64,000 nucleotides of DNA, from positions 368,469,238 through 368,533,237 of the forward strand of contig NC_085138.1 in the NCBI RefSeq assembly GCF_035046485.1, given 5' to 3'. Positions 58,069-64,000 of the stretch are shown here, one piece after another. The translations under genes were made by a program, and so were the position numbers. Under the pieces are notes generated by a model, which worked only from the letters and a program-made list of their open reading frames with translations, had not been told where the DNA came from and ran no database searches. Position 1 is the stretch's first letter, and every line of letters begins with the position of its first letter. This DNA comes from Aedes albopictus. Its lineage: Eukaryota > Arthropoda > Insecta > Diptera > Culicidae.

Positions 58069-59817
58069 TTTATGTGATAGTTTCGAAGATTAAAGTAAAA
58101 AAAGAAAGGACTTTTTTTAATTGTCAAAGGCAGGTACCATGATGCTCTATGTCCATTGAAGTCATGAAACCTACCAATCAGTGTCGAGTCCAACCACCCT
58201 CAGCATGCTGTTCCACCCACGAGATGAACACGTCGGCTATGTTGATCCTAATATCAGTACATCAGTACATGTATCTGTTACAAGTTTGTTTCTGCGGTTA
58301 CATCGTTTTCCCACTAAAATCCACCTTGCAATATCCAGCAGCTTACCACCCATCGATCAACCCAAACCAGCTCTTTATAAAACCTCGTAACTGCTGTTAT
58401 CGTGGACCGTGGACCCATAACAGTAAGGTGTATTTTCACGAAACGATACAACCAACTAAAATGCCAGTGCAACGTTGTGCGTGGAGAAATTGACAAAAAT
58501 GGTTAAAATAATCGCAGAGTTGACAGCCAGCAGCGTTGGTACTGCTTTACCGCACACAAAAAAAAACCAACGCACCACCGCAACAATGTTGAACCCGCTC
58601 GGGACCCTGATAAGAAAGTTGATTTTTTGGTCTTTTTATGACTATGATGCAGGATGTGTACGGGGAGCGAGCACGTGTAACCCGAAAGGTGCTAAACTTG
58701 ATCGGATTGAGGAGAAATTATGCGCCATATTTCTTCGCTCGGTGCATTGGCCAGCAGCTGTCCGTCCGTCCCGAGCATTAACAGTTTATTTTCAATAACC
58801 AATAAGCAAGACCAAACAGTAAATTATTCATAAACGTTCTCCGACAGCACTCAGCGTCAGAACTCCGAGGAGATCGATGTCCTTCAATCACTAATTATAT
58901 CATCATCAGCGTACCCCGGAGAACCGGTCCGGGTCAAATCAATTTTCGTCGAGGACAGCTTTTTGAGTGTTAGTAGGGCAAACTGTAAATTTTAATCAAG
59001 AACCGGATTCTCGTCCTCCAGGAGCCCGGTTCTAGTGATTGCGCGGACGGACAACGATGACGCCAGAACCGCGAAGGAAAAAAAGCTGAGAAGAATCTCA
59101 AAAACCGAAAAATTTCTCCCGGTTTTCTCCATTTACGGACCCGGCAGTTCCACGGGGCATTGGCCGGTACTTGTCCCAGTGGGCGAAGACAAAAAGAAAA
59201 TCAACGACAATGCCTACTTTTACTGCCTTCTGTTACGCACTCGGTTCGCTGCTGCATGCACAAGTACGTACCCACTTACAACCTGTATGAATATCCAATC
59301 AATGTATGCAAAAATCTGATAATTTATTTTCTCCTGCAAGTACCCGCCAGCCCCGGGTCCAAAGTGCTGCTCATATATGGTCTCAGAACCTCAAAGGAAA
59401 GAAGTCCCAAAACTGCGCATAATGATGCTCACTGAGCAGCAATTACCCCTTTACATTGTTATTAATTTTAATTCATTCAATCTCATCCGTCCATGCTCTG
59501 TGGAGTCCCATGGACTGGACCACATTACCTCTGCGTTCCGCCCGGTTGCTGCATGAAAGATTGCCGGGGTCGCGAACCGATAATTTTCCGGTGCCACTGA
59601 TTTTTTGCCTCCGATAATGTCCTTTGCGGCGTTGACCCGCACCGTTCCGTGTGAGCTGGAAATATGGATGCCAGATTTATGAATAAAATTTCACAATTAT
59701 GCGGTATCAGCTGAAAACTTTGGGCTTTTCGTTTGTCAATGTGGTCCGTGACTGTCAGTTGGTAAAAAGAGGAATCGTGAGAAAGTCGGAATATTTTTTT
59801 TTTTTGCCATTTTTGAA
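58069..59817. other. Unrecognised sequence
   Basis: Higher GC than neighbouring repeats. Several open frames of 90-114 codons on + (58149-58493, 58475-58798, 59035-59319) without recognisable motifs or common reading direction. I see no supported gene. Confidence 0.3.
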
Positions 59818-59819
59818 TA

Positions 59820-60206
59820 CAGTCGACTCTCCACATGTCGATGTTCTACATCTCGATATCTCTCCCTATCTCGATGGTTTGGCCGGTCCCTTCAATCTGC
59901 ATACATTTTACCTTCCTACATGTCGATATCTCCTTATCTCGATATCTCTCTATCTCGATGCGATCTCGTTCGTTTTTGTTCTAGATTTTCTCTCCATATG
60001 TCGATATGCCCGCTTTTACAGGTTGCTAGATCTTGTCTCTTAGGTGCAAAACATTCTGGGAAGGTGAAGTGACATCTGTTTGTTGACGGTTTTTCCTAGT
60101 TACGGACGATTTTTCAATTTAGTGTGCATTACAAATTGGTTCTTGAGTTCGATCTCTCTCTCTATCTCGATGGTCCCTTCAATATCGAGATGTAGAGAGT
60201 CAACTG
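59820..60206. mobile_element. 387-bp pogo-like MITE, TA TSD
   Basis: Ends CAGTCGACTCTCCACATGTC and, inverted, CAGTTGACTCTCTACATCTC, flanked by TA. The interior has repeated 'tatctcgatatctc' blocks. Such ends fit the pogo/Tigger group of Tc1/mariner. Confidence 0.85.
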
Positions 60207-60239
60207 TAGTTCAATCCTATGCTACTTTGTCTGCTACTT

Positions 60240-60577
60240 TACTGGTGCGATTCCACCTGGAGCATCTACTGGGATTTCTCCAGGAGTTTTTCCCAAAATT
60301 TCTAGGACTTCTTCTAGAGTCTCATTGCGGAATTTCTCCGGGGGTAGTGTTCTTCCAGTAGTTTCGAGATTTCTGGAGTTCATGCGAGACTCCTCCAGGA
60401 ATACCTTTTGAGAGTCTTTCAGGGACTCTTGCAAAGTCTTCTAGAATTGTTCCAGTAATTGCTTATAATATTACTCCACAAGTTCTTTGAGCAATTCCTC
60501 ATAGGTTAATCAAGAATTCCTTCAGAGGCTCCCTGTAGGACTCTTCCAGAAGTTTATTCTGCAATTAGTGCAACTTC
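60240..60577. repeat. Degenerate TTCCTCCAGGAATT satellite
   Basis: Irregular units; continues at 61208-61641 and 61802-61914 around the inserted elements. Confidence 0.7.
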
Positions 60578-60581
60578 TTAA

Positions 60582-61203
60582 CCCTTTATAAGGCCGAGAA
60601 AACTAGAAGAGTTGTCATCGCATACTATTATGGAAATGATTATATACATGATTACATGTACAAAACAATTTTTGTTTGAAAGAAACTCTCTAAAATCTAG
60701 GTGGCAATATACTTGCCACTGCCCGTTCACCCCAAAAACGAGCTTTTGAGGTGGCAATATAGTTGCCACTGCCCGTTTAGGCCACCAGCGCTGGTGGCAA
60801 TATTCTTGCCACTGCCCGTTTAGGGTACTTTTCTTCATTTGACTTCGACAAAAAGCCGAAAAAGAGATTTTAGAGTAGATTAGGGTTCAACCCATAATAT
60901 AAACGTTGTAGTTCAGCTCATGTCAACCAATAATTATATTATTTCTTAAAATATTTACCAAATCTACAATTTTTCAATAAGTTTGAGCTAATTTTCTTCA
61001 CGCGGTCAAATTTAGCCATTTTTAGAGCTACAAATGGCTCCCAAATTGTTGTTAAAGCTTTGTTTAGTACAAAAAAAATACCAGGCGTTGTTAGTAGTCC
61101 CAATTTTGCGTTAACCAAAAAGAAATTTCGGAATAAAATGTTATAAAACAGAAAAAAATACAAACAGTAGGTGGCAATATAGTTGCCACTGCCTTATAAA
61201 GGG
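60582..61203. mobile_element. 622-bp piggyBac-like element, TTAA TSD
   Basis: Ends CCCTTTATAAGGC and the complement, flanked by TTAA (60578-60581 and 61204-61207). The interior carries four copies of a palindromic block, GTGGCAATATAGTTGCCAC and variants (about 60701, 60751, 60793 and 61171), and a perfect 18-bp palindrome GCCACCAGCGCTGGTGGC (60781-60798). No transposase. Confidence 0.9.
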
Positions 61204-61207
61204 TTAA

Positions 61208-61641
61208 GAGATTACGTATAGGATTGGGATTCCACCTCAAATTTATTCTGGGGCTCCTCAGGTCTTCTAGGAAACAAAAAAATCCTAGATTACCAAAAGA
61301 GTTCCTTCTGGGATTCACCCAGAGTTCTTTCTGTAATTCTTCCAAGAACTTCTAAAGATATTCCGTCAAGGTATCCTTCTACGGTTTCTTTAGGGATGTC
61401 GTCTGGGACTCCTGCAGGAATTATTTTCCGAGGCTCTCTCAGGAATTCCCTCCCAGATTTCTCAAGTAGTACCATCTGAGTTTCCTCCAGAAATTTCTTC
61501 AGGCATTCCCCAAGAAGTTCCTTCCAGGGCTTCTGCAATTTGAAGATTATACCTTCTGACATTCCTCCAGGAGCTCATTCTGGGATTACTTCAGATATTT
61601 CTTTTAGGACTTTTCTCAGAGCGCACTCCGGGGTTACAGTA
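61208..61641. repeat. Degenerate TTCCTCCAGGAATT satellite
   Basis: Continuation of the surrounding satellite between the piggyBac-like element and the next MITE. Confidence 0.7.
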
Positions 61642-61797
61642 GGGGTCATTCAAAAATGACGTCCATAGTTTAGGGGGGAGGGGGGGTCTGAGAAAGTGTG
61701 ACACTCCATGTATAAGGTATACGAAAAAGCGTGACAGAGGGGGGAGGGGGGGTCTAAAATTCCCGAAAAATGATGGACGTCATATTTGAATCGCCCC
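61642..61797. mobile_element. 156-bp MITE with GGGG ends
   Basis: Ends GGGGTCATTCAAAAATGACG and, inverted, GGGGCGATTCAAATATGACG; flanked by a 4-bp repeat AGTA (61638-61641 and 61798-61801). The interior is G-rich ('gggggagggggggtct' twice). Confidence 0.82.
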
Positions 61798-61801
61798 AGT
61801 A

Positions 61802-61914
61802 GTATTATTTTCTGAGATTGACTAGGAGTTTCTTATGGGATTCCTTAATGAGTTCCCTCTGTCATTTCTCTAGATGTTCTTTCAGGAACTCAACAGAGAT
61901 TTTTTGCTGGGAAC
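61802..61914. repeat. Degenerate satellite, last block
   Basis: The satellite ends sharply at the start of the LTR. Confidence 0.5.
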
Positions 61915-62072
61915 TGTAGTATGAAGAAGTGTACAATGTTGAGTACCTACATTAATTACTAAGCTACTCCCAATCTTAAGTAGGCCATGACTTAGGAAGG
62001 ACTTTGACAGTTGACTTAAGCCGTTCATTCCCTAATAAACGATCAAAGAGATAACACGTATTTTACTAAAGT
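61915..62072 (+). mobile_element. 5' LTR of Ty3/gypsy element (probable)
   Basis: Begins TGTAGTATGAAG exactly where the satellite stops. It carries AATAAA at 62034-62039 and ends just before a primer-binding-site-like stretch (GTATCAGAAGTGGGATAC, 62071-62088). A length of about 155 bp is short for an LTR. The 3' LTR lies outside the window, so the ends are provisional. Confidence 0.5.
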
Positions 62073-62092
62073 ATCAGAAGTGGGATACAACC

Positions 62093-62800
62093 ATGTTCCT
62101 GTGGAGTCACTCGCGGTCGGAAGTTGAAGCACTGGAGAATATCGGAAGAGGTCTTCCTTCTCAAGATGTCAATAACAAGTCCGATACGCTGAACTCAGGA
62201 TTAACGGAAGCTGCGAATGGAAATACCGGTCGACGAGGAGATTCTCGAGCAGAAAGTCAATGCTGTAATGGAGTAGAAGAACTGAAAGAAGAAATAAATC
62301 GATCGATCAAGTTAGATGAACTGTCCGCCATTTTACCATTTTTTTCGGGATTACCAAATGAAGAAGTCCAATATTTTACCAACATTGTGGAGCAAACGCG
62401 ACGAACATTCAATATCGAAGGAGAAATAATGAAATTGCTGATTTTCAAACACCTACGATGTAATGCGAAGACTTGGCTATCAACAAAACCGGAGTTGTTC
62501 AAGATGAGTTACCTAGAAGTTATCAACCAAATCAAGATGACGTTCATGGTTCATACAAGCTTATTTGAAACAAGAAAGCAACTAGAATTTCGTCGATGGA
62601 GTCCTGGAGAAACATTTTTGGAATACTTTGTGTCAAAAAGAAATCTAGCCATGCCGTTGAAGCTACACGAAACTGAATTGATTGACTACGTAATAGATGG
62701 GATTCCGGATCAACGTTTGAAAAATCAAGCCAAAATTAGTGGATTTTCGACAGTTGCAAGTCTACTGAAAGCCTTTCAAGCAATTCATCTTCCAAGCTGA
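62093..62800 (+). pseudogene. gag: Gag of a Ty3/gypsy retrotransposon, premature stop
   Basis: 235 codons from the ATG at 62093, twenty bases after the LTR. The N-terminal third is polar; the rest is capsid-like, with the usual retrotransposon gag features (LPFFSG, W and F positions, a QLEFRRWSPGETFLEYF block at about residues 162-178). It packages the RNA into particles. The frame stops at TGA 62798-62800, but the same frame goes on immediately with a zinc knuckle and pol, so this stop most likely is a nonsense mutation in a formerly continuous gag-pol frame. Read-through cannot be excluded from sequence alone. Confidence 0.8.
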
Positions 62801-64000
62801 AGACTTGTTCGTACTCCCGTTTGTTATAACTGTGATTTACCTGGGTATATCGCAAGAACCTGCCGGAAGTCAAGAAATCAACGTTCAGAGGCCTTCAGAG
62901 GAGAAACATTCGGAAGGATCCCTGATTACAAGAAAACAACTGGCAAGGAGAAACCGACAAAAATTTCAATGGTCGAATCCAATCAAAAATTTGAAAAGAA
63001 GACTATAGACATAGAACATGACGGACTAGTAGATATACAATTAACAGATTTAAAAATTGATTTGCAAGCACTTTTCGACACAGGCAGTCCAGTTTGTCTT
63101 ATACGCCTTGGTTTAGTAAAACATGGGAATATTTTTCCTTATAATTGTAATAGATCTTTTAAGGGTATAGGAGGATCTGGACTAAAGATTGTGGGTAGAT
63201 TTGTTTCTAATGTTAAAATTCTGAATCTATTTTTCAGAATTCAATTTTTGGTGGTTCCTGATTCGGCAATATTCTCATATGATGCAATAATTGGCAGAGA
63301 TGTCATTTTTGATCCTGGTATGAAAACGATTATTGAAAACAGCCAAATTCGCATATTTCAATCTCCTGCTATGGAAAGTGATTCAAGTGGAGCTGAAAAT
63401 AAGGTAAAAATTATGGATACTATTTGCAATTTGAAAACTATTGAAAATGTAGGTGACATTGGTAAAGCTCATTTGGCAACTTTGAATAATATTTTGGAAA
63501 AGAATTATTTCAACTTCAATCGACCAACCCGTCGGGAAATTGATTATGAAATGAAAATTATGCTTAAATCAGGTGCACCATTTCACTTTAAACCAAGACG
63601 ACTTTCTCAGAATGATAAAGTTAAAGTAAACAAGGAAGTTGATAAATTGCTTAAATCAGGAATTATTAGAGAAAGTGATTCACCTTTTGCTAGCCCCATA
63701 GTTGTTATTCCAAAGAAAGGCGATGATATAAGATTATGTATAGATTACCGAAAATTAAATAAAGATACATATCGCGACAATTATCCTCTACCATTAATAG
63801 AAGATATATTTGATAAACTTGAACATAAGTCAGTATTTACAATTTTGGATTTAAAATCTGGTTTTCATCAAATTAAAATTGCTTCTGAATGTACCAAATA
63901 TACTTCTTTTGTAACACCAACTGGACAATATGAATATCTGCGGGTTCCCTTTGGTCTGTGTAATGCACCAGCTGTATTTCAAAGATTTGTTAATAAAATT
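62801..64000 (+). CDS. pol: Ty3/gypsy zinc knuckle, protease and reverse transcriptase (incomplete at window end)
   Basis: 400 codons without a stop, in the frame of gag, running off the window. Domains in order: a nucleocapsid knuckle CYNCDLPGYIARTC (62822-62863) in which the usual His is Tyr; an aspartic protease with DTGS (Asp codon 63077-63079) and a distal IIGRDVI; then the reverse transcriptase, with IRLCIDYRKLN, motif A containing LDLKSGFHQI (catalytic Asp 63848-63850) and the VPFGLCNAPAVFQRF block near the end. The second catalytic box, RNase H and integrase would lie beyond 64000. The element replicates through reverse transcription and integration. The frame is well kept, which suggests a young copy harmed by the TGA upstream. 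Confidence 0.92.

Noticed and set aside
58149..59435. Cluster of 90-114-codon frames as a small gene cluster
   Set aside because: No shared composition, no motifs, overlapping frames and no start context or splice evidence.

Overview
This window looks like repeat-dense, gene-poor DNA from a culicine mosquito, probably Aedes. That is an inference from the kinds of repeats present: tRNA-headed SINEs, foldback MITEs, TTAA-flanked piggyBac-like MITEs, a decayed non-LTR retrotransposon and a Ty3/gypsy element. I see no intact host gene. Apart from the retrotransposon fragments and two weak exon-like stretches, the open frames come from low-complexity arrays or from foldback arms.

Layout. 1-2.9 kb: SINE-like piece plus a decayed non-LTR retrotransposon (endonuclease and reverse transcriptase fragments). 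3.67-4.75 kb: about 99 copies of an 11-bp repeat. 4.75-6.0 kb: a SINE split by a 921-bp hAT-like foldback with an 8-bp target-site duplication (TSD), itself holding a further insertion. 7.7-14.9 kb: two inverted copies of a 1218-bp terminal-inverted-repeat (TIR) element flanking a 3-kb satellite with a 23-bp hairpin-forming unit; a third copy lies at 32 kb inside a TA-flanked MITE. 15-16.3 kb: nested foldbacks. 17.5-20.5 kb: a 12/24-bp satellite interrupted by a 177-bp hairpin MITE whose sister copy is at 56.4 kb. 22.4-29.1 kb: three tRNA-derived SINEs (two with clear TSDs, one of them split by a hAT MITE), a diverged relative of the 41-45 kb foldback, and a further foldback. 30-33.8 kb: a perfect 37-bp hairpin, a roughly 145-bp tandem repeat carrying CTCF-like motifs, a non-LTR relic and a Harbinger-like MITE. 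35.6-39.4 kb: three elements with inverted ends. 39.8-47 kb: a multi-level nest in which a 3749-bp foldback with about 0.9-kb arms sits inside an array of about 155-bp units, itself inside an AT-rich element. 47-61.9 kb: degenerate TTCCTCCAGGAA-type satellite hosting many MITEs (piggyBac-, hAT-, pogo- and mariner-like) and a possible solo LTR. 61.9-64 kb: the 5' part of a Ty3/gypsy element (short LTR, gag, protease, reverse transcriptase) cut by the window end.

How the parts relate. The window records successive transposition. Nesting gives the relative order of insertion, and direct repeats flanking many elements fix their boundaries to the base. Near-identity of the three 1218-bp copies suggests recent mobility of that family. 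No cellular pathway or defence system can be assembled from this sequence.
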